From Solobacterium sp. (lineage in GTDB: Bacteria; Bacillota_I; Bacilli_A; Erysipelotrichales; Erysipelotrichaceae): DNA of 64,000 nucleotides. Below, piece after piece: positions 25,127 to 34,183 of the stretch (position 1 is the stretch's first letter; every line of letters begins with the position of its first letter). The translations under genes and the position numbers were made by a program. The stretch covers positions 1 to 64,000 of the forward strand of contig JAFRCE010000004.1 of NCBI GenBank assembly GCA_017404505.1. The letters are read 5' to 3'. The notes under the pieces are model-generated. The model ran no database searches. It was given only the letters and a program-made list of their open reading frames with translations, and was not told the DNA's origin.

Positions 25127-26091
25127 TGAAGGCAGTATTAATTGATTCTGTAACAGAGGCAGAAGATATAAGATTAACAGAAACAGAGATACCTGAAGTG
25201 AGACCCGGCTGGGTGCTGGTCAAAGTAAAAGGCTTCGGCCTGAATCATTCCGAGCAGATTCTTCGAATGTCGGAAATCAAAGCGGATTATATTCGAAAAC
25301 CAATCATACCGGGAATCGAGTGCGCAGGAATCATTGCTGATCCATCGGATTCCGGATGGGAAAAAGGTCAGAGTGTTGTCGCATTGATGGGAGGTATGGG
25401 AAGAAGCTTTAACGGATCCTATGCTGAATATGCACTGCTTCCAAAACATCATGTGTTCCCTGTTCGGACTGATCTTTCCTGGCCTGAGCTGGCGGCTGTT
25501 CCGGAGACGTATTTTACCGCATGGGGCTCTCTCTTTGAATGTCTTGATCTGAAAAAAGATGACACATTGCTGATAAGAGGCGCGACATGTGCTCTGGGCT
25601 ATGCTGCTGTACAGATTGCAAAAGCACTCGGATGCAGAGTCATAGGAACCACGCACAGAGAAAGCAAGATAAACCTCCTTGAGGAAGCCGGATGTGATGA
25701 ATGTGTACTGGATCAAGGCGTGATTACACGAAAAGTTTCCGGTGTTAACAAAGTACTGGACCTGATTGGACCGAAAAGCCTGAAAGATACTTTGACGGCA
25801 GTTGAAAAAGGCGGAATCGTATGTCAGACCGGGATTCTCGGCGGTCTGTACACACTGAACGGATTTGATCCGATCAAAGACATTCCCAACGGGGTATACC
25901 TGACCGGATTCTTCTCAAATTATCCGACACAGAAAATAATTGATGAAATCTTTCATTTCATCAATGAGCATCATCTGTGCCCATGCAGCGGGGCGGTCTA
26001 TACATTTGAAAACATTCAGCAGGCTCTGATTACCATGGACAGTCATAAAGTCAATGGAAAGATCGTAGTTGTAACGGAAGAAACAGAATAA
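25117..26091 (+). CDS. MDR-superfamily quinone-oxidoreductase-like protein
   Basis: 324 aa. The zinc-independent MDR pattern is visible: GLNHSEQILRMSE, IPGIECAGIIADP, and a Rossmann segment LLIRGATCALGYAAVQIAKALGC for NAD(P)H. Quinone oxidoreductases reduce quinones or enones. ATG 25117 is chosen for AAGGAG at 25103-25108, 8 nt upstream; the gene begins before the radical-SAM stop, so it is translationally coupled. It may tailor the ACGX product, or act in the electrophile response typical of HxlR regulons. Both roles are inferred. Confidence 0.8.
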   Translation: MALMKAVLIDSVTEAEDIRLTETEIPEVRPGWVLVKVKGFGLNHSEQILRMSEIKADYIRKPIIPGIECAGIIADPSDSGWEKGQSVVALMGGMGRSFNGSYAEYALLPKHHVFPVRTDLSWPELAAVPETYFTAWGSLFECLDLKKDDTLLIRGATCALGYAAVQIAKALGCRVIGTTHRESKINLLEEAGCDECVLDQGVITRKVSGVNKVLDLIGPKSLKDTLTAVEKGGIVCQTGILGGLYTLNGFDPIKDIPNGVYLTGFFSNYPTQKIIDEIFHFINEHHLCPCSGAVYTFENIQQALITMDSHKVNGKIVVVTEETE

Positions 26092-26544
26092 AAAAACGTG
26101 CTCCTTGTCAGGAAAAGCCAGCATAGGAAAAAGTTTGCAGCGTGGATTTTCTCCCGGATGGCAGAGGACTTTGCGCGGTATGACACTGAGGCAATACGGT
26201 TTGGAGTGGGAACAGGTCCTGTCGGAGGATGGATGGGAAGCGCAAACTGCCCAAAGTCACGTCGCCGCATTTGCCATAATGACCGCTGCCATGAACTGAT
26301 TGAATAGATAATAGAAACTGATGCCGTGATCATCAGAATATCCTCTATGTTTCACAGGATCAAACGGAGCATTATGTGCATTAACGGACAGAGCATTCCA
26401 GACGGCATCCGATCACAGTCGGCTGCTCGGCGGGAAACCTGCCGCAGTCATTATCCGTGTCTGATGGAAAAGAGAAAGCACGGCAGTAACAAAACCTGCA
26501 GAAAATATAAGAAAACAATTACAGAATACAAAAGGAGATGAAGC
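26092..26544. other. Long intergenic stretch in the island
   Basis: 450 bp with several overlapping short frames, none with a good ribosome site or recognisable homology. It may hold gene debris. The next gene has AAAGGAG at its 3' edge. Confidence 0.5.
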
Positions 26545-27165
26545 ATGTTAAAAAAAATACCCGCAGATGTATCAGAATTTGAAATGGTTTATTCTGTTGC
26601 GGAAAACTGCAAACTGGATAATGAGGACACGATCCGCGCAGTAAAAAAAGACAAGATCATGCAGTTTGATGAAAATACGATTGTCAAACTGAAGGACTGT
26701 GATTTTCATAATGGCGTGATCAAGGTGAAAATGCTGAGCAGACTGCTGCCGGACGCACCTGATTTTGCCAGAGGCTTTATCGGTATCGTTTACAGAGTGA
26801 ATGAAAACAACAGTGAATTTGAATCGTTCTATATCCGTCCTACCAATGGCATGACCGATGATCCTGTCAGAAGAGCCCATGGCTGCCAGTATTTCTCCTA
26901 TCCTGGCTATACATTCGCATATTTCAGAGAGTTCGGTATTACCAAATACGAAGCACCGATCCACAACAAACTGGATGAATGGGTTCAGCTGAAAGCAGTT
27001 ATCCAGGATGAGACTGCGTCGTTCTATATGAACGATGAGGAAGAACCTGTCCTTACCGTAACAGATATGAAACACGGGAAAAATGCGCGCGGTTCGGTTG
27101 GATACTTCTGTGAGATCGGCACGGAAGCATTCTTCAAAGATCTTGAAATTGAATTCTATGATTGA
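26545..27165 (+). CDS. Concanavalin-like fold protein of unknown function
   Basis: 206 aa. The sequence looks all-beta: DCDFHNGVIKVKMLSR, FIGIVYRVNENNSEFESFYIRP, WVQLKAVIQDETASFYMND and GSVGYFCEIGTEAFFKDLEIEF follow the order of strands seen in LamG/DUF1080-type lectin folds. There is no signal peptide, so it is probably cytoplasmic. AAAGGAG lies ahead of the start. It is followed at once by a ferredoxin-nitroreductase gene, with which it is likely cotranscribed. I do not recognise a specific family. Confidence 0.6.
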   Translation: MLKKIPADVSEFEMVYSVAENCKLDNEDTIRAVKKDKIMQFDENTIVKLKDCDFHNGVIKVKMLSRLLPDAPDFARGFIGIVYRVNENNSEFESFYIRPTNGMTDDPVRRAHGCQYFSYPGYTFAYFREFGITKYEAPIHNKLDEWVQLKAVIQDETASFYMNDEEEPVLTVTDMKHGKNARGSVGYFCEIGTEAFFKDLEIEFYD

Positions 27166-27179
27166 TTGTCAAAAGTGAT

Positions 27180-28070
27180 ATGAAAGAGAAGACACAATTC
27201 ACCCTTGATCGGCACAGATGTATTAAATGCGGCAGATGTGTCAACACCTGTGCAGGTATGGTCCTTAAGTTCGGGGAAGACGGTTATCCGGAAATGCAGG
27301 AATTTGAACGCTTCGGCTGGCGGGGATGCTGGAGATGCCAGCATTGTCTGGCTGTCTGTCCGCAGGGAGCAATCAGCATTTTTGGTAAAAAACCTGAAGA
27401 TTCCCTGCCTCCTGTTCCTGAAGAAATGGGAGCATTCATGGAAAGGCTTGTTGTCAACAGAAGAACATGCCGCAGATATCTGGATCAGAATGTGGATACT
27501 CAGATCATCAGCCGTATTCTTTCTGCCATGTCTGCAGCACCGACCGGCGGCAATGCCATGAATGTGGAATATACGGTCATTGATGATAAAGAGCGGGTAA
27601 AAGAAATCTGGAACAAAGCTTATCCGGTCATGGAAGAGAAAGCGAAACAGCATATTTATACACATAGTTTTTCTGATTTTTATTACCGGAAAATGAAAGA
27701 ATCGGAAAAGAGTATTCGAAAAGACGACCTTCTTTTCTGCGGCGCTCCTCATCTGTTTATCGCCCATAGCAATTGTACAGGTAAATGGGCAGAAGATACG
27801 AAAGTCAACTGTATCATCGCAACTGCATATTTTGAACTGCTGTGCAACGCCTATGGTCTGGGGACGATTATTATGAGTTACTCTTCGGAGGTGCTGAATG
27901 AACTTGTCCCGGAAGCCCGCAGGATGCTGAATATTCCGCCGGATCACTATACAGGATTGATTGTCGGATTCGGTTATCCTGAGATTCCTTATGCAAGAGG
28001 CGTGCAGAAGGACAGGGGAAACAAAATACATCGTTACAGCAATAAGAAACAGGACAAAAAAAGGAACTGA
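27180..28070 (+). CDS. Nitroreductase with N-terminal ferredoxin domain
   Basis: 296 aa from ATG 27180; a TTG at 27162 in the same frame overlaps the upstream stop and is an alternative. Two 4Fe-4S motifs, CIKCGRCVNTC and CWRCQHCLAVCP, occupy the first 60 residues. The rest is an FMN nitroreductase fold with NRRTCRRYLDQNVDTQ, APTGGNAMNVEYTV and GLIVGFGYPEIPYARG. Such fusions pass electrons from ferredoxin to FMN in anaerobes. It is the last island gene before the compositional break. Confidence 0.88.
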   Translation: MKEKTQFTLDRHRCIKCGRCVNTCAGMVLKFGEDGYPEMQEFERFGWRGCWRCQHCLAVCPQGAISIFGKKPEDSLPPVPEEMGAFMERLVVNRRTCRRYLDQNVDTQIISRILSAMSAAPTGGNAMNVEYTVIDDKERVKEIWNKAYPVMEEKAKQHIYTHSFSDFYYRKMKESEKSIRKDDLLFCGAPHLFIAHSNCTGKWAEDTKVNCIIATAYFELLCNAYGLGTIIMSYSSEVLNELVPEARRMLNIPPDHYTGLIVGFGYPEIPYARGVQKDRGNKIHRYSNKKQDKKRN

Positions 28071-28082
28071 ATCACCCTTGCA

Positions 28083-28697
28083 GTGACAGAACACTTCCTT
28101 ACCCAGGATGAAGCCAATCAGGCAATCATCGATTACCTTCCGTATTACTTCGAAGACGGCATGCCGATCTCCGTGCAGCTGTGCACGTTCCTCGACATCA
28201 ATAAAGAAGACGGATTCATGCGGGTGCCGAGCCAAAAATACAGCGGCCGGGAAGGCGCTGAAAAGCAACTGGCCTGCGGTGTCGTCAAAACCAGTATGTA
28301 CATCAGCCCGCAGGGGAAAGTTTTGCCCTGCATGACACTGGGCGGCACGGCTATCGATGCGCAGTTTGATTCGCTTCTCGAGAAAGATCTCAGTGAAATC
28401 CTGAAGGCGTCTCATTACCGTGATATATGCAATGTGAAGATGGGAGACTGCATCATGCACAATGAAAAGTGCCGGGACTGCAAATATCGTCTGAAATGCG
28501 GCGCCGGATGCCGGGCGTGCGGCTGCGGTGAAACCGGTACGGACTACCTGGCAATCGATGAAGAATGCTGCAATTTCTACCTGAACGGCTGGTATGAGAA
28601 AGCACTGGAAATGATCGCGAAGTATCAGGACAGACTTCCGAAGCGGAAAGACAGCTGGCAGAATAAAGAAACGGATGGGGCGGAGATCATCTGCTGA
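28083..28697 (+). pseudogene. N-terminally truncated SPASM radical-SAM gene
   Basis: About 205 codons with no radical-SAM CxxxCxxC core. What remains is the C-terminal SPASM part: YISPQGKVLPCMTLGG, CIMHNEKCRDCKYRLKCGAGCRACGCG and CCNFYLNGWYE. A full protein of this type is near 400 residues, so the front half is missing. The frame is closed upstream by a stop shared with the nitroreductase gene; only a GTG at 28083 could start it, and there is no ribosome site. Codon use switches back to the GC-richer core style here. I read it as a core gene broken by the island. Confidence 0.75.
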
Positions 28698-28718
28698 TTC
28701 CGACAATATAAACAAAAG

Positions 28719-28764
28719 AAGGCCAAACCGGGAAGAATCCGTTCTCTGTTACGGCCTTTTTTAA
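28719..28764 (+). terminator. Terminator after the truncated SPASM gene
   Basis: AAGGCC and GGCCTT close a large loop, followed by a T-run. Confidence 0.65.
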
Positions 28765-28861
28765 TTTATATGGAAAACAAAACAGTTTGAACGGAAAACT
28801 ATTTAATTGTAAATTCTGTGTATTTCCGATATATAGAAATTAGAAAAGGAGACAAACCAAT

Positions 28862-29632
28862 ATGAGCGAAGTAATCCTGGAAACAAAAAACATGAAGAAA
28901 ATCTACAATTACCGGACACCAAATGCTTTTGAGGCACTGCATGGCATTGACTTCACGGCTGAGAAAGGTGAGTTCATCGCCATCATGGGACCGAGCGGCG
29001 CCGGCAAGTCAACTTTTATCAACAATATTTCAACGATCGACCAGTATACGGAAGGCAGCGTCAAAATCAAGGGAACCGAGATCCGCACGATGAGTTCCAA
29101 CGAAATCGGCACGTTCCGTTTCAAGACGCTGGGTTTTATTTTCCAGGACTTCAACCTTCTTGATACTCACACATTATTTGAGAATATCGCACTGCCGCTG
29201 AGTCTGGCGGATGTGAAAAAGAGCGAGATCGAACCGCGTGTCAGAGAGATGGCGGAAAAGATGAATATCTCCTCGCTGCTCCATAAATTCCCGAAGGAAT
29301 GCTCCGGCGGCCAGCGGCAGCGTGCCGCCATCTGCCGGGCATTGATCAACAATCCGGAAATCATCGTCGCCGATGAGCCGACTGGCAATCTGGACAGCGC
29401 CAACTCGACGGAACTGATGCACATTCTGCAGAAACTGAATCAGGAAAGCGGCGTGACGATCATCATGGTTACCCATGATCCGCTGATCACTTCCTACACG
29501 TCCCGGCTGGTTTTCATCAAAGACGGCAACATTGAAAGAGAACTGGCACGCGGTGACATGAGCCAGGATGATTACTTCCAGAAGATCGTTGAGCTCAATG
29601 CGGAAGAATCCCGCGGGGAGCTGAAAAAATGA
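28862..29632 (+). CDS. ABC transporter ATP-binding protein, BceA/MacB-like
   Basis: 256 aa. Walker A GPSGAGKS lies near residue 43, the signature is CSGGQRQRAAICRAL near 148, Walker B is IIVADEPTGNLDS and the switch His is in MVTHD. It belongs to the LolD/BceA type that pairs with FtsX-like permeases. AAAAGGAG precedes the ATG. It overlaps the permease gene by 4 bp. No two-component system is adjacent, so a peptide-antibiotic resistance role is only a possibility. Confidence 0.93.
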   Translation: MSEVILETKNMKKIYNYRTPNAFEALHGIDFTAEKGEFIAIMGPSGAGKSTFINNISTIDQYTEGSVKIKGTEIRTMSSNEIGTFRFKTLGFIFQDFNLLDTHTLFENIALPLSLADVKKSEIEPRVREMAEKMNISSLLHKFPKECSGGQRQRAAICRALINNPEIIVADEPTGNLDSANSTELMHILQKLNQESGVTIIMVTHDPLITSYTSRLVFIKDGNIERELARGDMSQDDYFQKIVELNAEESRGELKK

Positions 29633-30918
29633 TTCTCCGGGATGCCATCCGTTCACTGAAAAGTGATAAATCCAGAACATTCTTTTACTGGATCACGTAT
29701 TTCCTGACATCACTGTTCATCTTTCTGTTCTTCAATATCATGATGAGCAGTGACAAGGGAATGGAAATCATCACGTCCGGCAAGGACATGGCTGCGACAT
29801 TCATCGTCGTCGTGGTCGTCGTCATCTGTCTGATGTGCATTCAGTTCGCCAACAATTTCTATGTTCATTCAAAAGGCAAGGACATTGCCGTACGTCTGAT
29901 CTGCGGTGCGACCTTCATCAAGGTGACCGCCTATCTGATGACCCAGACACTGATCATCATGCTGCTGTCGATACCGCTCGGCATCCTGCTCGGTATCCTG
30001 ATCATTCCGTTAATGAACACGATGCTGCCGTCCGTCGCGGCGGCCGGTATCACGATCGGCATTCATGCCGATGCCAATCTGATGGTCTTCATTATCCTGG
30101 CCATGATCATCGCCTGGTCAACGGCGATCAACTTCAGTTTCACCTATACCAACGCCGCCTTTGCCATGATGAACAACGATGGAAGCGATACTGCCAAAGA
30201 GGGCAGTGCTATCAGTGATTTCTTCTCCGGCATGCCGCTGATCGTCAAACAGATCCTCTTCGGCGCGCTGTTTATTGTCCCGATCATTTTCCTCTTCAAT
30301 CCCAACGTTTCCCGCATGGCTTTCTCAATGCTCGGTCTGCTTGGTGTCTGGGGTGTGATCAACTACATCATCGCACCGTCGATCACCACCTCGATGGATA
30401 AGACAAATCTTGACAAGGCAAAGATCCTGGCCGGCAACGGTTTCCTGCGCAAGGATCTCGTCATCAACAAAAGCAACATCATGCTGTTTATCGGATGCGC
30501 GATCATCCAGATCTCAATTATCGCCGACCGGCAGGGACAGGCATTCGACGTCATGCTGTTTACGTTCTCGTTCATTCTGATGAACTGTCTCTTGGCCATG
30601 ATGATCATGTTCAAAACGTCGACTGAACAGGCCGGCCGGACCAAGTTCTTCAGGGTTCTCAACCAGATCGGTTTCCAGGAGGATGCTCTGAAAGCCATCA
30701 CCCGGAACGAACTGATCAAACTGTATGGCATGGTGGCAGGCATTTCACTGATCTATATCGGCGCCATGCTTGCGGCTTTATATCTGAACGGTGAGCTGAC
30801 CATCGCCAAGATCGCCGTCATGATCCTGGAAATGCTTGTGCCGGTCTGCATCTGCTTCGCTCTCAATATCTTTATTTACCGGAAAGCAGTACTGACGGAT
30901 CTGAACAAACCTCTGTAA
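29629..30918 (+). CDS. FtsX-like ABC transporter permease
   Basis: 429 aa with about eight membrane segments in two groups (residues 20-40, 60-80, 105-130, 145-170, then 210-245, 285-325, 370-420). The order and the loops between helices fit the BceB/FtsX permease class, although BceB proteins are often longer with a large extracellular domain, which is absent here. It begins with ATGATTCTCCGG inside the ATPase gene's end. The substrate is unknown. Confidence 0.88.
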   Translation: MILRDAIRSLKSDKSRTFFYWITYFLTSLFIFLFFNIMMSSDKGMEIITSGKDMAATFIVVVVVVICLMCIQFANNFYVHSKGKDIAVRLICGATFIKVTAYLMTQTLIIMLLSIPLGILLGILIIPLMNTMLPSVAAAGITIGIHADANLMVFIILAMIIAWSTAINFSFTYTNAAFAMMNNDGSDTAKEGSAISDFFSGMPLIVKQILFGALFIVPIIFLFNPNVSRMAFSMLGLLGVWGVINYIIAPSITTSMDKTNLDKAKILAGNGFLRKDLVINKSNIMLFIGCAIIQISIIADRQGQAFDVMLFTFSFILMNCLLAMMIMFKTSTEQAGRTKFFRVLNQIGFQEDALKAITRNELIKLYGMVAGISLIYIGAMLAALYLNGELTIAKIAVMILEMLVPVCICFALNIFIYRKAVLTDLNKPL

Positions 30919-30943
30919 GCAGGATTCCAACAGAAAAAAGAAA

Positions 30944-31015
30944 AAGGGACTGTAACAAAAAAAGGAAATCTGTGAAGAACAGATTTCCTGAAGGTTACGG
31001 TCTCTTTTATTTTGT
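30944..31015. terminator. Nested bidirectional terminator between convergent genes
   Basis: An inner hairpin GGAAATCTGT/ACAGATTTCC (30963-30987) sits inside outer arms AAAAGGGACTGTAAC and GTTACGGTCTCTTTT. It overlaps the stop codon of the minus-strand phosphatase gene. Confidence 0.8.
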
Positions 31016-32134
31016 GATGGTGTTTTTGATGAACTGCACCTGTGCGTCGCTGAGTCCGCCGGCCCGCAGATAAGCTTCCGCGTAGGGAACGAGATCCGCT
31101 GATGTCAGATCGACGTCGGCATCGACGATATAGTGAATCAGAGGAATAAACGTTTCACTGACGACGGTCTGATATTTCGCCGGTGTGCCGTCACTGGTCA
31201 CGTGGTAGAAGTTATGGTAGGTGAGCATATAGTCGTCCAGGATCTCCTGATAGGATGCTCCCGCCAGCATTTCCAGCAGGGCACAGACAAAGCCGGTGCG
31301 GTCTTTGCCGAGGGCGCAGTGAATCAGGTAAGGTCCTTCGTGGGAACACATTTCCAGCAGGACGGAAGCCAGCCTGGTCTTCAGTTCGGTGCTGCCGTAC
31401 TGGGTATTGATACCCGGCAACAGGATCAGCTTCTGATCGTACAGGTTCTGCAGATACTCAGAAGGCGAAACGCTGTCCATGCGGTCAGCCAGTGTTTCTT
31501 CGGAATCAGAAAGATTCACGATCAGCCGGATGCCGTTCTTTTCACTCAGACGATCAGCGTAAGAAGCCCGGTTGTAGGTGTCGTCCACCGGCGAGGATGC
31601 CCGGTAAATCAGATTCTCTTTCAGACTGCCGCCGCGGATGGGTCGGAAGTTGGCGAATATCTCATCGCTTTCGTAATTCTCACGGATATCGTCTGACTGC
31701 ATGTCACGGGCTTCCTGAATGGCCCCGTAACGGCCGGCATCGACCAGCGTGATGCTGACTGTGTCACTCTCTTTCAGCCCGGCTGTCAGCCATAAGTCAT
31801 CGCCGTTGTTGATGGCGGCTTTGATATACGGATAACCGGGATAGCCGACGAGAAGTTCTTCTTTCTCCGGTACATAATAGCCGCTGTAGAAAGGCAGTTC
31901 TTCGATCACATAGCCATTGGAGAATTCCAGGCGCACGCAGTCACCGAAGTGATAACCGAGATCCAGGAAATCAGCGATGGTTATTTTGATATAGATTCCG
32001 CCGAATTCTCTTTCATGTTCGATGGGACAGTTCTTCAGATCCATCGAGGAAGATTCATTCCTGCAGCCGCAGACGGTAAAAGCCAGGGCAATCAGACATA
32101 CAGTTTTCAATAATCCGGATAATGATATGCTCAT
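31007..32134 (-). CDS. Tyrosine-phosphatase-like lipoprotein
   Basis: 375 aa from the ATG at 32134, chosen for GGAG 9 nt upstream and the lipoprotein signal MSISLSGLLKTVCLIALAF ending at Cys22-24 (VCGC). The catalytic P-loop HCALGKDRTG (Cys273) matches the Y_phosphatase3 family, and RASSPVDDTYNRASYADRLSE lies in the substrate-binding region. It should act outside the membrane. The N-terminal 170 residues are an extra beta-rich domain. The substrate is unknown; related enzymes act on phosphotyrosine or phosphoinositides. Confidence 0.83.
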   Translation of the reverse strand: MSISLSGLLKTVCLIALAFTVCGCRNESSSMDLKNCPIEHEREFGGIYIKITIADFLDLGYHFGDCVRLEFSNGYVIEELPFYSGYYVPEKEELLVGYPGYPYIKAAINNGDDLWLTAGLKESDTVSITLVDAGRYGAIQEARDMQSDDIRENYESDEIFANFRPIRGGSLKENLIYRASSPVDDTYNRASYADRLSEKNGIRLIVNLSDSEETLADRMDSVSPSEYLQNLYDQKLILLPGINTQYGSTELKTRLASVLLEMCSHEGPYLIHCALGKDRTGFVCALLEMLAGASYQEILDDYMLTYHNFYHVTSDGTPAKYQTVVSETFIPLIHYIVDADVDLTSADLVPYAEAYLRAGGLSDAQVQFIKNTITK

Positions 32135-32293
32135 AAATATATTCTCCGTTTCCACGATACTACGGAAGGCGGTTTTTCGCAAAGCATGATCCATGGATAA
32201 ACAGCTGTTCCGTTATGATTTTCCGCTGTTAAACGTTTATAATAAAAACAGCCACATGTCAGAAACATGACATAACATAATGGGAGAAGTTTT

Positions 32294-34120
32294 ATGAAAA
32301 TTTTATTCGTGACGAGCGAATGCGCTCCGTATTCAAAGTCCGGCGGTCTGGCTGACGTCGCTTTTTCTCTGCCTCCGGCATTGAAGGAAGCCGGCAATAA
32401 ACTGGAAATCATCACGCCGTATTACAAGTGTGTCAAAGACCGTTTCGCTGAGGAAGTCAGATTTGTCAGCAGCACCCGCGTCAGACTCGGCAACGCGGAA
32501 TTATACTGCGGTCTGCTGAAGGGGAAACTGCATGGCGTTCCGGTCTGGTTTATCGATAATGAAGACCTCTTTTACCGGGACAGACTGTATGGCTATGACG
32601 ATGACAAATTCCGTTTTGCCTGGTTCTCGAAAGCGGTTGTCGACGTTATGGATGAACTTGATTTCGTGCCGGAGATCCTTCACTGCAATGACTGGGAAAC
32701 AGCTCTTTCCATCATTTATCTGAAGGACAAGATGGCGGAGCGGATCGACTACCGCACCATCCGCACCGTGTATACGATTCATAACATCGCTTATCAGGGA
32801 CAGTTCGGCGCCAATGAACTGGGCGATACATTCGCTCTGAATCCGGGCTGGTATGAAGGCGGTCTCGGCTATGAATATCAGGGAAGACATGACGTCAATC
32901 TGATGAAAGGCGCGATGCTGATGGCGGATGCCGTATCCACCGTCTCACCGACCTATGCCCGTGAACTTCACACACCGGAATTCGGCAAAGGTCTGGAAGG
33001 GGTGTGCGATCTTGTTGAATCCAAGATGTACGGCATTCTCAACGGTATTGACCCGGCTCATTACGACCCCGGTATCGATCCGCGTATCCCGGCGAATTTC
33101 ACTTATAAGAACAAAGCCGGCAAAGAGGTATGCAAGGCATACATCCAGGAAGAATTCGGCCTTCGCAAAGAAGATCACTGGCCGCTGTTCGCGGTCGTCG
33201 CAAGACTGGTTGAGCAGAAAGGGATCGAACTGATCCGTCAGATCCTGCCGCAGCTGATGCAGAAGGGAATGCAACTGGTCATCTTCGGTCAGGGCGATCA
33301 GAAATACGTCGACTATTTCAACGCATGCAGGGAACAGTATCCCGGCCAGCTCGGCTTCTCTGACAAATACAATGAGGAAATGGCGGCGAAGGTCTTCGCC
33401 GGTGCCGATTTCTATCTGATGCCTTCCGCGTTTGAACCGTGCGGCCTTTCGCAGATGATGGCCATGCGCTATGGCACGGTGCCGATCGTCCACGAAACCG
33501 GCGGTCTCAAAGATACAGTACGGCCGTATTCCGACTTCGACGGTATCGGTGACGGCTTCTCCTTCAGCGGCTATACCGCCAAATCACTGATGCTGGCGAT
33601 CGACGACGCCATCAAGGTATATTTCGCGGAGCGGGATGTCTTTGAGGAAATCGTCGACCGGTGCATGCGCAAGGATTTCTCATGGAAGAAATCCGCCCGC
33701 ACCTATATGAAGATGTATTCGGATATCTGCGGCTTCGGCACAGACCCGAACGTCACTTTTGAAGATGCCTTTGAAGCATTGAAGATCGTCTATTCCGATT
33801 CGAAGGAAAACCGCGAAGACTTCCTGGCAATGCAGCCGGAAGACTATCAGACTGTGGTGCAGGTTCATATCGAAGGTCCGGGTGAGGGGACGTTCTATCT
33901 GAAATTCACCCGCGACGGCATGGAAATGGAACCGTACAGCTACGAGGGAGCGGACGTGCGGATCAGCACGACGTTTGACAACCTGTACAACATCGCCATC
34001 GGTACGACCGGAACCAGCCGGCTGTTTGTCAATGGCCAGCTGAAAATCGAAGGGAATATATCCAAAGCCTTCGAACTGCGGTATCTGATCGGTGTGCACA
34101 TCCGCAAAAAGAAGAAATAA
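32294..34120 (+). CDS. glgA: Glycogen synthase with SCP2-like C-terminal extension
   Basis: 608 aa against about 480 for most GlgA. The GT5 core shows KSGGLADV at residues 15-22, HCNDWETAL near 130, YTIHNIAYQG near 158, VVARLVEQKG near 302, and the PSAFEPCGLSQMMAMRYGT donor-site motif near 378. It transfers glucose from ADP-glucose (or UDP-glucose) to alpha-1,4 glucan. After residue 500 comes an extra region with DVRISTTFDNLYNIAIGTT and LFVNGQLKIEGNISKAFELR, which matches the SCP2 sterol-carrier fold pattern. No glgB, glgC or glgP lies in the window. A probable -10 TATAAT is at 32237-32242. Confidence 0.92.
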   Translation: MKILFVTSECAPYSKSGGLADVAFSLPPALKEAGNKLEIITPYYKCVKDRFAEEVRFVSSTRVRLGNAELYCGLLKGKLHGVPVWFIDNEDLFYRDRLYGYDDDKFRFAWFSKAVVDVMDELDFVPEILHCNDWETALSIIYLKDKMAERIDYRTIRTVYTIHNIAYQGQFGANELGDTFALNPGWYEGGLGYEYQGRHDVNLMKGAMLMADAVSTVSPTYARELHTPEFGKGLEGVCDLVESKMYGILNGIDPAHYDPGIDPRIPANFTYKNKAGKEVCKAYIQEEFGLRKEDHWPLFAVVARLVEQKGIELIRQILPQLMQKGMQLVIFGQGDQKYVDYFNACREQYPGQLGFSDKYNEEMAAKVFAGADFYLMPSAFEPCGLSQMMAMRYGTVPIVHETGGLKDTVRPYSDFDGIGDGFSFSGYTAKSLMLAIDDAIKVYFAERDVFEEIVDRCMRKDFSWKKSARTYMKMYSDICGFGTDPNVTFEDAFEALKIVYSDSKENREDFLAMQPEDYQTVVQVHIEGPGEGTFYLKFTRDGMEMEPYSYEGADVRISTTFDNLYNIAIGTTGTSRLFVNGQLKIEGNISKAFELRYLIGVHIRKKKK

Positions 34121-34127
34121 TTTCAGA

Positions 34128-34154
34128 AAACAGATGCATTGCCATCTGTTTTTC
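34128..34154 (+). terminator. Terminator after glgA
   Basis: AAACAGATG and CATCTGTTT form a 9-bp stem with a 6-nt loop and a T-run. Confidence 0.88.
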
Positions 34155-34183
34155 ATTATGATGGGAAACAGGAGAAAACCATT

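Noticed and set aside
27156-28715. A 519-codon minus-strand frame
   Set aside because: Antisense to the nitroreductase and the SPASM relic; composition is that of a shadow.
28862-30918. ABC pair as a confirmed bacteriocin-resistance (BceAB) system
   Set aside because: The permease lacks the large extracellular domain of BceB and no two-component system is adjacent.
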